From NCBI GenBank assembly GCA_035687245.1, contig DASRYH010000042.1:75575-139574 (forward strand): a stretch of 64,000 bases of DNA, in the 5' to 3' direction. The notes beneath the pieces were generated by a model. That model was not told where the DNA came from. It saw only the letters and a list, made by a program, of their open reading frames with translations, and searched no databases. This document shows positions 7,616-16,286 of this stretch, piece by piece. Origin of the DNA: DASRYH01 sp035687245. GTDB lineage: Bacteria; Actinomycetota; Coriobacteriia; Anaerosomatales; PHET01. Each line of letters begins with the position of its first letter. Within the stretch, counting starts at the first letter, position 1. The position numbers and the translations under genes are program-made.

Positions 7616-8461
7616 GTGAAGGCTGAAGCTGTAGCTGTACTTGCGTGCCCGGTCTGCGGCACCTCGCTCGCGCACGCGGAGAACGTCCTGCGCTGCGAGC
7701 AGGGGCATGCCTTCGATATAGCGCGCCAGGGCTACGCGAACCTGCTCACAGCTGGTGCCCCTTCGGCAGGCGATACCGCCCAGATGGTGGAGGCACGCGC
7801 CGACTTCCTTGCACGAGGGCACTTCGCGCCAATCGCCGAAGCGGTCGCCGCCGAAGTCGCGTTCTGCTCGACATCGGGCTGCGTCATGGCTGAGGTCGGC
7901 GCAGGGACCGCCTACTACCTCGCAGCTGCGCTCGACGCCGCACCCGGATCCACCGGCGTGGCGCTCGACCTGTCGAAGTACGCCGCGCGCAGGGCAGCCA
8001 AAGCGCACCCTGCGATCGCCTCGGTGGTCGCCAACGCCTGGGACGCCCTGCCACTGCGCGACGCGAGCGTCGCTGTCTTGCTGGACATCTTTGCGCCACG
8101 CAACGCCGCCGAGTTCGCGCGGGTGCTCACGCCCGCTGGCCTGCTCGTAGTCGTGACGCCCGGTCCCGAACACCTCACTGAACTCGTCTCGGCGCTCGGG
8201 CTGCTCGCAGTGGACCGCGACAAGGACGCGCGCGTCTTCGACCAGCTCGGAGTGCTCTTCGAACGTAGCGCGGACCGCCACGTCGGCTCGAAGCTCGAAC
8301 TCACGCACGACGAGATCATGACCGTCGTGGGGATGGGGCCGAGCGCCTATCACGTAGAGTCCGCGGAGCTGTCCGCGCGCATCGCGAAGCTGCCTGAGCC
8401 GATGGAAGTCACCCTCGATGTGACGCTGACGCTGTGGGAGCCGCGTCCCGACGCCGCCTAG
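7616..8461 (+). CDS. RlmA-type 23S rRNA (guanine-N1)-methyltransferase
   Basis: It resembles RlmA(I/II)/TlrB, SAM-dependent enzymes that methylate N1 of a guanine in helix 35 of 23S rRNA; TlrB gives resistance to some macrolides. The N-terminal zinc finger has CPVCG, then C-x3-GHAFD, followed by the family signature GYANLL. The SAM-binding region reads EVGAGTAYY near residue 90. GTG 7616 follows GAGGAGGGG at ideal spacing; a longer frame to 7505 lacks this. Its TAG stop overlaps by 3 bp the stop of the convergent thioesterase gene. Divergence from a MarR/exporter operon would fit an antibiotic-response locus, but that is inference, and which guanine is modified cannot be told. Confidence 0.85.
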   Translation: MKAEAVAVLACPVCGTSLAHAENVLRCEQGHAFDIARQGYANLLTAGAPSAGDTAQMVEARADFLARGHFAPIAEAVAAEVAFCSTSGCVMAEVGAGTAYYLAAALDAAPGSTGVALDLSKYAARRAAKAHPAIASVVANAWDALPLRDASVAVLLDIFAPRNAAEFARVLTPAGLLVVVTPGPEHLTELVSALGLLAVDRDKDARVFDQLGVLFERSADRHVGSKLELTHDEIMTVVGMGPSAYHVESAELSARIAKLPEPMEVTLDVTLTLWEPRPDAA

Positions 8462-8982
8462 AGCTCGATCTCGTCGGGGTGCGCGCGCACGTCTTCGAAC
8501 CACTCAGCTGCGAAGTCGCCGTCGGCGATCTTGTCGATCGGCATCTTGATGTAGCGGCCCGTAGCCTCAACCGCCACGGTGCCGTCGTCGAGCACGATCT
8601 CGCCCGTGCCCTCGAAGATGCGGCGCGAGTCCCTGGTGATGCGCGCCACCGCGCGAACTTCGCCGTCGGTCGGCACAGGCTTGCGGTACTTCACCGTGAG
8701 CTCAATCGTCACGCCCCAGGCGTCGGGGTCGGTGATGTTGACCGCCCGCCCAATCGTCTCGTCGAGAATCGCCGAAGAGACGCCGCCGTGCAGCCGTCCC
8801 GGGTAGCTCTGGTGTTCGGTGCGCGGCGTGAAGATGCCCACGAGCTCGCCGTCGTCCAGCTCGTAGAAGCGCGCCTTCAGGCTCAGGTTGTTGTCGCGGC
8901 CACACACCATGCACATGCGGCTGACGTTCTGCGACTTCTCGATTCGGCGCGCTCCGCCGCTCACCCCAGCAGCGTCGCTCAC
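8458..8982 (-). CDS. PaaI-like hotdog-fold thioesterase (174 aa)
   Basis: The hotdog-fold core contains GRLHGGVSSAILDETIG at about residues 60-78, the usual substrate-binding and catalytic segment (HGG, then Asp/Glu) of PaaI/YbgC-type acyl-CoA thioesterases. Near the N-terminus MCMVCG supplies two cysteines, a feature of a PaaI subgroup that may bind metal. The GTG start overlaps the TGA of the upstream UPF0182 gene (GTGA), suggesting coupled translation. The substrate is unknown, and partnership with the membrane protein is suggested only by the overlap. Confidence 0.8.
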   Translation of the reverse strand: MSDAAGVSGGARRIEKSQNVSRMCMVCGRDNNLSLKARFYELDDGELVGIFTPRTEHQSYPGRLHGGVSSAILDETIGRAVNITDPDAWGVTIELTVKYRKPVPTDGEVRAVARITRDSRRIFEGTGEIVLDDGTVAVEATGRYIKMPIDKIADGDFAAEWFEDVRAHPDEIEL

Positions 8983-11663
8983 TGGCCGGCCGCCTGACCG
9001 GTCAGCGCCGCGCGCTGCTGGATCGCGCGCTCGATCTCAGTGAGCAGCACACCGTACGTCGTCATGTCGCCGCGAGCCTTGGCTGCGTTCAGGCTCTCCA
9101 CGAGGGTCTCGATCTCAGCGTCGACCTCATCGATCTTGGCCTGAGACGCCGCTGTCTGCGCGCCATCAGGGCGCGTCGCATCCACGGTCTTCACGCCGAA
9201 GGCCTTGTCGAGCGCCGCGGGCAGCGTCTCGGCCATCTCTACGTGGTCGCCGTTCATCACGACTACGCGAGCGAGCTCTGTGGGCGCGGACTTGGCGGCC
9301 TGAAGGAAGATCGGCTGCACGTAGGTGATCGTATTCTCGCTCGGCAGCACCAGCATCTGGCCGAAGATGACCTTGCTGCCGCGCTGGTCCCACAGCGAGA
9401 GCTGAGGCGAGATCTGCGGATCCTGGTTGATGCGGGCCCGTGCCTGCGTAGGACCGAGCGTGACGCGCTCTTTCGGCAGCATGAATACGGTGCGCTTGCC
9501 GTAGTCGGCCGGGTCGCATGCCGTGGCCATCCAGCCAATCAGGTTGTCGCGACCCACCGGCGTGAACGGCTGCATGAGATAGAGGTTCGGGCCAGGAGTG
9601 GAGTCGGCCAAGTCGAGCATGAGGTAGGAGGCCTCGCCGTCCAACCCGTCGGGCACCGACCAGACGTCTTCCTTGTTGTAGAAGACGGTGGGATCGGTCA
9701 TGTGGTAGGTGCGGTAGACCTTCGCCTGAGCGGTGAAGAGCTTGCGCGGGGCGCGAAAGTGAGCGGCGAAGGAGGCGGGCACCTCAGCGGCCGGAGTCAG
9801 GACTTCGGGGTAGATCTTGGCCCACGCGTCGCGCACCGGATCGTCGCCGACTGCATAGAAGTGCGTGTCGCCCGTATACGCGTCCACGACGACCTTGACC
9901 GAGTTGCGCAGGTAGTTGGTGCCATCGTCGAGCGGCTGCGAGTAGGGGAAGTGCTTGCTCGACGTGTAGGCGTCCAAGATCCACACGATGCGCCCGTCCA
10001 CGACCGCCGCGTACGGCTTCTTGTCGTAGGAGAGCCACGGCGCGATACGCTTCGCGCGCTGCTTCACGTCGCGATACATGAGCACGCGGCTGTCGCTCTT
10101 CAGGTAGTCGGAGAAGACGATCTGGTCGCTGCCGAAGCGGATCGCCCAAGCGATTCGAGCAAGCGCGTTGCCGAAAGGAACGCCAGCCTGCGCCTCGTAG
10201 CGGGTCGTCACGTTCTTCTCGCCGACCGGGTGATCGAACTCGTCGAGGCTCGTATTGACGATCGCGTAGTCCTTCGCGCCCTCGCCGTAGTAGACGCGCG
10301 GCTCGGAGATCTTGAGCTCAGGCGACTTAGCGGCCACGGTGTCGGCGACCTTCGGCGGCACCTCGCCCACGAGGAAGTGCGGGAAGCCCTGCGAGGTCGC
10401 GTCGTTCGCCGAAGAGATGGCGGCGCCGTAGCCGTGCGTGTAGACGAGGTGCTTGTTGACCCATGTGCGTGCCGGCTTCGGCAGCCTCGAGGCATCCACA
10501 AGTCGGGCGGCAGCGAGCGCCTGCTCGGGCTGGCCGTTCACGATGTAGCGGTCGATGTCGATCGCGGACATGCGGTAGTAGGGGCGGATCGTCTGCAGCT
10601 GGTCGTAGGCCGAGGCCGCGGTCGAAGGCGCCCAGATGCGGGCATTGGACAGCGTTGCCGCCGCCGCTTCGGCGTTTCCAGAAGCGACCGCCGACTCCAC
10701 GGCGTACTGCTCGCCCTTCACCGTCTCAAGGTCGAAAGCGGTGCGCGTCATCGCGATGTTGCGAGAGATGTAGGGCAGCTCGAGCGTGGCCTCGTTCGGC
10801 TTGACCACGTAGTTCTGCACGACACTCGGCCACAGTCCGCCGGCGATGGAGGCGACCACGATCCACGCTACGAAAGCGTAGCCCGGGATCTTGAGGTTCT
10901 TGGACTTCGCCGTGGCGAAGAAGACCACCGCCACCAGCAGCGTCATCGCAAGAATGATGATGTTGGCCGGCAGCTGCGCGTGCGTGTCGGTGTAGGCGGC
11001 CCCGAAGTACGACGTGCGCGACGACAGCACGATCTTGAAGAGCGAGACGAACAGGCCGAACGACGAAGAGACCAGCACGATGCCTGTGAGCACCGAGGCG
11101 AGTGACTTGAATCGCCACCACTTGCCCTCCATCGAGCCGCCGATGTCGAAGAGCGTGGGCACGAACACGATGCCGAGCACGAAGACGATTGCGAGAACGA
11201 TGACGTCGCTTGCCCAGCGCGCGAGAACCTCAAGCGCTGGCAGCGAGAAGATGAAGAAGCCGATGTCGCGGCCGAACAGCGGGTCGTTCATACCGAACGC
11301 GGGGCCGGAAACCGCGAGCCGCAGCTGCATCCAGTGCTGCGCGAGGTCCCAGCTCACGAGCGTCGCGAGCACGAGCGACCCCCACAGCGCGATGCGTCCC
11401 ACCAGCTTCGGGCCGCCCACAAGCTTGCGCGCCACGGTAGCTGCCGCGAACAGCGCCACGAACGCTATTGCGGTGCCGATCAGCCAGAAGCCGCCCTGCG
11501 ACATCAGGCGGATCATGAAGACCGACGTGAGCTTCATGCTCTTGAACCACGCGTACTCGGTCCAGATGTAGGAAGCGACGACGACCGCCGCGAGCGCGAG
11601 CCCTAGTGCTGCGAATACGCCGACGATCCCCGTTGCGAGGGAGCGGAACGACATCTTGTTCAC
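8979..11663 (-). CDS. UPF0182 family large membrane protein (894 aa)
   Basis: The N-terminal third (about residues 8-330) has around seven hydrophobic helices separated by short loops, and the rest is a large soluble, probably extracytoplasmic domain. This architecture and segments such as NLYLMQPFTPVGRDNLIGWM identify UPF0182 (COG1615), a family common in Actinobacteria and Cyanobacteria and without known function. The C-terminus ends in a Glu/Ala-rich coiled-coil-like stretch. It starts at GTG 11663. About 155 bp upstream (11664-11818), containing no gene, separates it from the next leftward gene. Confidence 0.9.
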   Translation of the reverse strand: MNKMSFRSLATGIVGVFAALGLALAAVVVASYIWTEYAWFKSMKLTSVFMIRLMSQGGFWLIGTAIAFVALFAAATVARKLVGGPKLVGRIALWGSLVLATLVSWDLAQHWMQLRLAVSGPAFGMNDPLFGRDIGFFIFSLPALEVLARWASDVIVLAIVFVLGIVFVPTLFDIGGSMEGKWWRFKSLASVLTGIVLVSSSFGLFVSLFKIVLSSRTSYFGAAYTDTHAQLPANIIILAMTLLVAVVFFATAKSKNLKIPGYAFVAWIVVASIAGGLWPSVVQNYVVKPNEATLELPYISRNIAMTRTAFDLETVKGEQYAVESAVASGNAEAAAATLSNARIWAPSTAASAYDQLQTIRPYYRMSAIDIDRYIVNGQPEQALAAARLVDASRLPKPARTWVNKHLVYTHGYGAAISSANDATSQGFPHFLVGEVPPKVADTVAAKSPELKISEPRVYYGEGAKDYAIVNTSLDEFDHPVGEKNVTTRYEAQAGVPFGNALARIAWAIRFGSDQIVFSDYLKSDSRVLMYRDVKQRAKRIAPWLSYDKKPYAAVVDGRIVWILDAYTSSKHFPYSQPLDDGTNYLRNSVKVVVDAYTGDTHFYAVGDDPVRDAWAKIYPEVLTPAAEVPASFAAHFRAPRKLFTAQAKVYRTYHMTDPTVFYNKEDVWSVPDGLDGEASYLMLDLADSTPGPNLYLMQPFTPVGRDNLIGWMATACDPADYGKRTVFMLPKERVTLGPTQARARINQDPQISPQLSLWDQRGSKVIFGQMLVLPSENTITYVQPIFLQAAKSAPTELARVVVMNGDHVEMAETLPAALDKAFGVKTVDATRPDGAQTAASQAKIDEVDAEIETLVESLNAAKARGDMTTYGVLLTEIERAIQQRAALTGQAAGQ

Positions 11664-11818
11664 CGAAGCGGCCTCACGTATCTCTCATCGAGTCGAATGC
11701 GGGTCAGATAGCCGCGTGAAAGTGTACTCCGACGCGCGCGCATGCTCACCAGCGCGATATCGACTCGTAACGCAGGTGCCTTGCCGAACGGGTTCTCACT
11801 GATGCCGAAGATGCGCGG

Positions 11819-12601
11819 CTAGACCGTCTCTTCGGCAGTTGGCGGCTCTTGGCTCGAGGCCTTTGCGGCGGCTCTGCGCTCCTGGCCGTGCGCAATTGCG
11901 GCCTTCGTGCCCTTTTCGAGGGTGCCTGCCATCAGGAAGCCCGCCAGCAGGATCGCGGAGGCTACCATCTCGCCCGGGTAGAGGCCGGCTGTCGAGCCAG
12001 CGCGCGCCATCGAGCCGGCCGCCGCGATACACAGCGTGCCGATCGCGATGAGCACGTTTGCCCACATGCGGTAGGCGTACTCCTTCTTCCGTGCGAAGCG
12101 CACGATCGAGACGATCGCGCCGCCCAGCAAGAAGAGAGTGCCGGTGATGTTGAAGGGGAGCGACATGATGCGGGGGAAGCTGCCGCCGGCGCCTAGCGCC
12201 TGGCCGCCCACGGTGATGCCGGGGACGAGCTTGTCCATCAGCAGCTCTTTGGTGAAGACGCCGTAGAAGAAGACGGCTTCACACACGAGCAGGAACGTGA
12301 GGTAGATGCGCGGCCCGAGCTTCTTCTTGGCCAGCAGGTAGTAGGAGCCCAAACCGAGGTAGCCCACCATCGAGGCGGCGAGCACGATGTAGAAGCGGTA
12401 GACGGTGGGGTTCCACACGCCGGAGGCCTCGGAGACCGCCTCCATCACGGCGGCGACCGCATACATCAACAGGCCCACCGACCACGCGAGCTGGTGGGAC
12501 TTGCGGCGGTGCAGCCACTGGGAGAAGACGAGCCACGTGAAGGCGAACCCGAGCAACGCCGTCGCCGCCGGCCACCACCAACCGCTCCAGAACTCGCCCA
12601 T
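11819..12601 (-). CDS. Seven-helix membrane protein of unknown function in a cytochrome operon (260 aa)
   Basis: Seven hydrophobic segments can be drawn, at about residues 9-30, 40-62, 68-95, 100-120, 145-172, 180-200 and 208-232, followed by a charged, Ala/Lys/Glu-rich cytoplasmic tail. I do not recognise the family. ATG 12601 is chosen because GGAAGGGAT precedes it; the open frame runs to 12796 but overlaps the upstream gene. It follows a membrane-anchored mono-haem cytochrome (12627-12905) and a lipoprotein, so an electron-transfer or membrane-redox role is plausible. A second 7-TM protein follows the multihaem gene at 27647. Confidence 0.7.
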   Translation of the reverse strand: MGEFWSGWWWPAATALLGFAFTWLVFSQWLHRRKSHQLAWSVGLLMYAVAAVMEAVSEASGVWNPTVYRFYIVLAASMVGYLGLGSYYLLAKKKLGPRIYLTFLLVCEAVFFYGVFTKELLMDKLVPGITVGGQALGAGGSFPRIMSLPFNITGTLFLLGGAIVSIVRFARKKEYAYRMWANVLIAIGTLCIAAAGSMARAGSTAGLYPGEMVASAILLAGFLMAGTLEKGTKAAIAHGQERRAAAKASSQEPPTAEETV

Positions 12602-12626
12602 CGAGGTATCCCTTCCTAGCGCACGG

Positions 12627-12905
12627 TCATTCGGACTCGATGATCTTGGCGTTAGCCGAGACCATGTGGCACGCCCAGCACGACCCTTGCGGATGGCCGG
12701 AGGGCGAGACCTGCTGCGAGTTGATAGTTGGGATGAAGAGGTGGAATGCGCCCCAAGCGAAAACGCCCGCGACGAGTACGCCGCCCACCCAGGCAATAGC
12801 GGTCTTCAACGCGCCGAACACCCCCACATGCGAACCGAAATTGTCGCGGATACCGTACCGCGTAACGGGCGCGATGTCGCTACTGTGCGGGGCCACCAGA
12901 GCCAT
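12627..12905 (-). CDS. Small membrane-anchored mono-haem c-type cytochrome
   Basis: The 92-aa protein has one membrane segment (about residues 33-57) followed by an exported tail with CWACH, a CxxCH motif for covalent haem c, close to the C-terminus. ATG 12905 overlaps the end of the upstream lipoprotein gene by 26 bp and lacks a clear Shine-Dalgarno. A GTG further in, at the SHVGVFGALK segment, is an alternative that still includes the membrane anchor. It is flanked in the same operon by a lipoprotein and a 7-TM protein, suggesting a small membrane electron-transfer module. The redox partner is not identifiable. Confidence 0.7.
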   Translation of the reverse strand: MALVAPHSSDIAPVTRYGIRDNFGSHVGVFGALKTAIAWVGGVLVAGVFAWGAFHLFIPTINSQQVSPSGHPQGSCWACHMVSANAKIIESE

Positions 12906-13359
12906 AGGGCTGGATGTCGGTCGCTTCGATCTCGGGTCCGGCTTGCCGAATGGACACGCCGCCCGCCTTCGTGCCGGTCACTACGACCTGCGTTCCGGCG
13001 AGTGCTTTGTAGGTGGCGTTGTCCTCTTGGATGTTGGCGATGACGGCCAGTACCGCGCCCTTGGGGCCGCTGATACCGGTCTTGTCGATGACGGCCCAGA
13101 AGCCGCCTTCGATCGTCTTGTAGGTGAGGACGCCGATGACCATGACTCTGTTGTCAGCCTGCTCGTAGAAGCCAGGCGCCGGCATCAGGTCGCCCGCTGC
13201 GCCCGCGCCTGCGTCGCCCCCGGCCGCACCACCCGGCTGCTCGGTAGGCGTTTGTACGGGTTGCGAGGGCTCAGGAGTAGGCTGCTGCGCCGTACACCCG
13301 GTAGCACCGAGCGCGAGAACGGCGACGAGCGCGATGACGAACCAGTAGCGGCGCAACAT
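12880..13359 (-). CDS. Lipoprotein, first gene of the mono-haem cytochrome operon (159 aa)
   Basis: From ATG 13359 (GGGAG upstream) the protein has a classic lipoprotein signal: LRRY, a hydrophobic stretch and lipobox GATGC (cysteine near residue 22). A Pro/Thr/Gln/Gly-rich linker follows to about residue 60. The C-terminal domain is beta-rich, with VMVIGVLTYKTIEGG and VVVTGTKAG, somewhat like a small OB-like barrel, and has no haem motif. The family was not recognised. The open frame extends to 13425 but the shorter start gives the clean signal peptide. It overlaps the cytochrome gene downstream. Confidence 0.75.
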   Translation of the reverse strand: MLRRYWFVIALVAVLALGATGCTAQQPTPEPSQPVQTPTEQPGGAAGGDAGAGAAGDLMPAPGFYEQADNRVMVIGVLTYKTIEGGFWAVIDKTGISGPKGAVLAVIANIQEDNATYKALAGTQVVVTGTKAGGVSIRQAGPEIEATDIQPYGSGGPAQ

Positions 13360-13445
13360 GATGGCTCCCTTGAGGCGATGGGGGCTGACAACCTCTTTGA
13401 CGCGGGGTAGTTCGGTCTGGTTCATTCCCTTTTGTGCCGGTCGCC

Positions 13446-14609
13446 CTACCCGCAGGCTCCCGGCAGTTTCGGCAAGACGAGCTGGTCCACGACGCGCGCC
13501 GAGGAGTGCCCGTCGGCTGCGTCGAACGACTCGGCGCGAAACGCCCGCACTCGCTCCATATCGAAGTCACCAGCCGCCAGGAAGTCGGCGACCTGTGCGC
13601 TCGTGGTGAAGAGCGGACCGGGCACGCCGGTGGCGTAGTCGAAGTAGAAGCCACGCTCAGCCTCGTACGCCTCGTAGTCGGGCGCGAAGAAGACCATGGG
13701 CCGTTCGAGCAGCGAGAACTCGTAGATCGCGCTCGAGTAGTCGGTGAGCAGCACGTCGCTCACGAGCATGAGGTCGTTGATGTCGGGGTAGTCCGAGGCG
13801 TCGATGGCAAAGCCCCGAGCTGCCGAAGGGATCGCGGCCTGTGACGCCACGAACGGGTGGAGTCTCAGCAGGAGCACGTAGTCGTCGCGCAGCCTGTCGG
13901 CGAGCAGTCCCAGATCGAGGTCGTCATGGTAGGCGGCCTCATGGCGAGAGTCGCCGCGGAAGGTCGGTGCGTAGAGGATGACGCGCTTGTCCTCGGGCAG
14001 CTCGTAGCGCTGGCGCACGGCACCTTCGGCAGCTGCCTTGCGCGCCTCGTCGAAGAAGACGTCGGTACGCGGGATGCCGACCTCGGGGACGAAGCGCTCG
14101 GCGGGCTGGCCGAAGGCCTCGGAGTAGGCGGGGACGGCGTTGTGCGAAGCGACAAGGCACGCGGTGTAGTTGGAGTGGATGCGCACGCGGCGCACGAGCT
14201 CGTCGCTCGCGCCGAACGACTTGTCGAGCACGCTGTAGCCGACCTTCTTGAACGCGCCGCACGCATGCCACGTCTGAATGATCGCGGTCTGAGGCTTGGG
14301 GCTCGCGACGTAGAGCGGGAAGTAGTAGTCGTCCACGATGAAGACGCGTGCCGTGGCGATGTGGTACTCGCCGAGCACGCCCTTCCACAGCGTCTTAAGC
14401 TTGCCGCCGAAGCCCACTCCGCGATCGCCGTCGAGGAAGACGAGCCTAACGTTGCAGTCACGCGCGACAAGCTCGTCGTAGATGCACTTCATGTTGCCGC
14501 CCAGCGAACGAGCGTGCGTCGAGGCGAAGACGACCTTGTTGCGCAGCGGCAACAGTGAGAACAGCAAAGAGGCCGCGCGCAGGATCCATATACGCGCCGT
14601 GAGCATCAC
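13446..14609 (-). CDS. CDP-glycerol/CDP-ribitol phosphotransferase (TagF/TarL-like), short form
   Basis: This TagB/TagF-family transferase (387 aa) adds glycerol- or ribitol-phosphate units to a lipid-linked polymer at the inner face of the membrane. A short hydrophobic N-terminus (about residues 1-30) may peripherally anchor it. Catalytic-region motifs are visible: TWHACGAFKKVGYS (first active-site His), YAPTFRGDS, LRLHPF (second His region) and TDYSSAIYEFSLLERP, the nucleotide-binding end. It starts at GTG 14609, or the adjacent ATG 14606, overlapping the TGA of the 537-aa homologue. It is the last gene of the leftward arm of the cluster. Confidence 0.88.
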   Translation of the reverse strand: MMLTARIWILRAASLLFSLLPLRNKVVFASTHARSLGGNMKCIYDELVARDCNVRLVFLDGDRGVGFGGKLKTLWKGVLGEYHIATARVFIVDDYYFPLYVASPKPQTAIIQTWHACGAFKKVGYSVLDKSFGASDELVRRVRIHSNYTACLVASHNAVPAYSEAFGQPAERFVPEVGIPRTDVFFDEARKAAAEGAVRQRYELPEDKRVILYAPTFRGDSRHEAAYHDDLDLGLLADRLRDDYVLLLRLHPFVASQAAIPSAARGFAIDASDYPDINDLMLVSDVLLTDYSSAIYEFSLLERPMVFFAPDYEAYEAERGFYFDYATGVPGPLFTTSAQVADFLAAGDFDMERVRAFRAESFDAADGHSSARVVDQLVLPKLPGACG

Positions 14610-16219
14610 GCCTCGCCGCGTCCCAGGATCAGCTGGTCGATGACGCGATCGGTCGATCCGCCCTCAAGCTGGCCCAAGTGTCCCAGGTGCGTCTGCGCAA
14701 ACGCGTGCACCTTCTCCTGCTCGAAGTCGCGGCTGCGGATCGCGTCGAGCATCTCGCCGAAGGTGCGCACGATGCGCCCCGGTACGAACTCCTCGAAGGG
14801 CTCGTAGAAGTCGCGCGTCGAGATGTACTCCTCGAGATCGTAGGCGAAGAACAGCATCGGCCTGTCCAGGATCGAGTACTCGAAGACAAGCGAGCTGTAG
14901 TCGGTGATCGCGAGGTCGGCCACCATCAGGAACTCGTTGATCTCGCGGCTCTTGGTCGCGTCGATGAAGCGGTCCGCGTATTCGGCGGGGATGGGCAGCG
15001 GCTCGATGACGAACGGGTGCATCTTGAAGACGACCACTGCGTCCATCTCCTCACACAGCGCGTAGAGCGCGGGCAAGTCGAGCTGGTCGTAGTCGTAGTA
15101 GGCGTCGCGCGGCCCCTCGCCGCGAAAAGTCGGCGCGAACAAGATCACGTAGCGGTCGCGAATCTGAGGCACCGTCTCGTAGACGAGATTGCGCGTGTTC
15201 GTCTTGTAGGCCTCGTCGAAGAAGAGGTCGAGGCGCGGGATACCGGTCGGGATCACGCGCTCTTCGGGGATGCCGTAGGCCTCCGCGTAGAAGGGCACGT
15301 CGTGCTCTGCGGCCACGATCGCGTGCGTGTAGTTCTTGTGGCCGGGCGAGAACGGGTTGGGGCCGCCGGGCTTGCCGATTCGGCTGTAGCCCACGGTCTT
15401 GAACGCACCCGACGCGTGCCAGACCTGGATGCGGCGCACACCCTCGTCGTAGTCCACCTTGTAGGTCATGGGGTGGTAGTCGTCCATGATCACAACGTCG
15501 GCGACCGCGAGCTTTGCCGCGAAGGTGAACTTGTCCAGCAAGCCGCGCTTGTCGGCGATGCTGCCTTTGAAGGCGCCCATCATCTTGTACTCGCGGTCCA
15601 GCCCGCGCTCCTGCATGCGCTCGTAGATGTGCAGCAGGTTGCCGGAGAGGTGGTCGCGCGAGTCCGACGTGAACAGGATGCGCTTGCCGTTCTTCGGCAC
15701 GATGGCTCGTACGACGCCGTAGACGACCTGATAGGCATCCTGGCGCCACTGCCTAAGGTGACGCGACAGAGCCATCTTGATGGCCTCCAGCGGCGTCTCA
15801 GGCACCGGAGGGATCACACCGCGGTAGTTCACGGCCAAGTAGAACTGGCCGGTCATCGGCTCGCGGGCAGGGAAGACCCAGTAGCGGTAGACGGAGCTGA
15901 ACATGCCCGGATAGCCCACGACGTCGAGCGCGAAGTCAGCACCCATCGCCACCGGCTCGCGCATCAAGCCGTCTTCGGCAAAGAGCATCCATTCGCCGAC
16001 GTCGAGCGGCATGAGCTCGTTGGCCTGCATGATCTTGAAGCGCACGGTGAAAGTGCCGTCCGTCTCCGGCACCGCGTCCGGGATCTGGATTACGAGCCCG
16101 GTGCGGGTGTCTTCCACGTGCAGGCGAACAGGTGCCGTAGAGCCGGCCGGCTCCACGTGACCGTTGATGATGAGGACGACTCGCTCCCAGTCGATCGAGT
16201 CGACGAACACGCGTTGCAT
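14606..16219 (-). CDS. CDP-glycerol/CDP-ribitol phosphotransferase (TagF/TarL-like), long form with N-terminal beta domain
   Basis: The C-terminal 360 residues are a TagF-type polymerase domain: VWHASGAFKTVGYSR, FAPTFRGEG, FKMHPFV and TDYSSLVFEYSILDRP. The first 170 or so residues form a beta-rich domain absent from the shorter homologues; similar N-terminal extensions occur in some TagF-like proteins. ATG 16219 follows GGAG. It lies 67 bp downstream of the Wzt-type ATPase gene and overlaps the next transferase. It probably polymerises or primes the poly(glycerol/ribitol-phosphate) chain. Which of the three homologues is primase and which polymerase cannot be told from sequence. Confidence 0.88.
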   Translation of the reverse strand: MQRVFVDSIDWERVVLIINGHVEPAGSTAPVRLHVEDTRTGLVIQIPDAVPETDGTFTVRFKIMQANELMPLDVGEWMLFAEDGLMREPVAMGADFALDVVGYPGMFSSVYRYWVFPAREPMTGQFYLAVNYRGVIPPVPETPLEAIKMALSRHLRQWRQDAYQVVYGVVRAIVPKNGKRILFTSDSRDHLSGNLLHIYERMQERGLDREYKMMGAFKGSIADKRGLLDKFTFAAKLAVADVVIMDDYHPMTYKVDYDEGVRRIQVWHASGAFKTVGYSRIGKPGGPNPFSPGHKNYTHAIVAAEHDVPFYAEAYGIPEERVIPTGIPRLDLFFDEAYKTNTRNLVYETVPQIRDRYVILFAPTFRGEGPRDAYYDYDQLDLPALYALCEEMDAVVVFKMHPFVIEPLPIPAEYADRFIDATKSREINEFLMVADLAITDYSSLVFEYSILDRPMLFFAYDLEEYISTRDFYEPFEEFVPGRIVRTFGEMLDAIRSRDFEQEKVHAFAQTHLGHLGQLEGGSTDRVIDQLILGRGEA

Positions 16220-16286
16220 CTATGCTCCAGTCGTTTCTTGCATCTACACGGGCGCGGCTGCGCGCCTTCGGCAGCCTGACCTTTTA

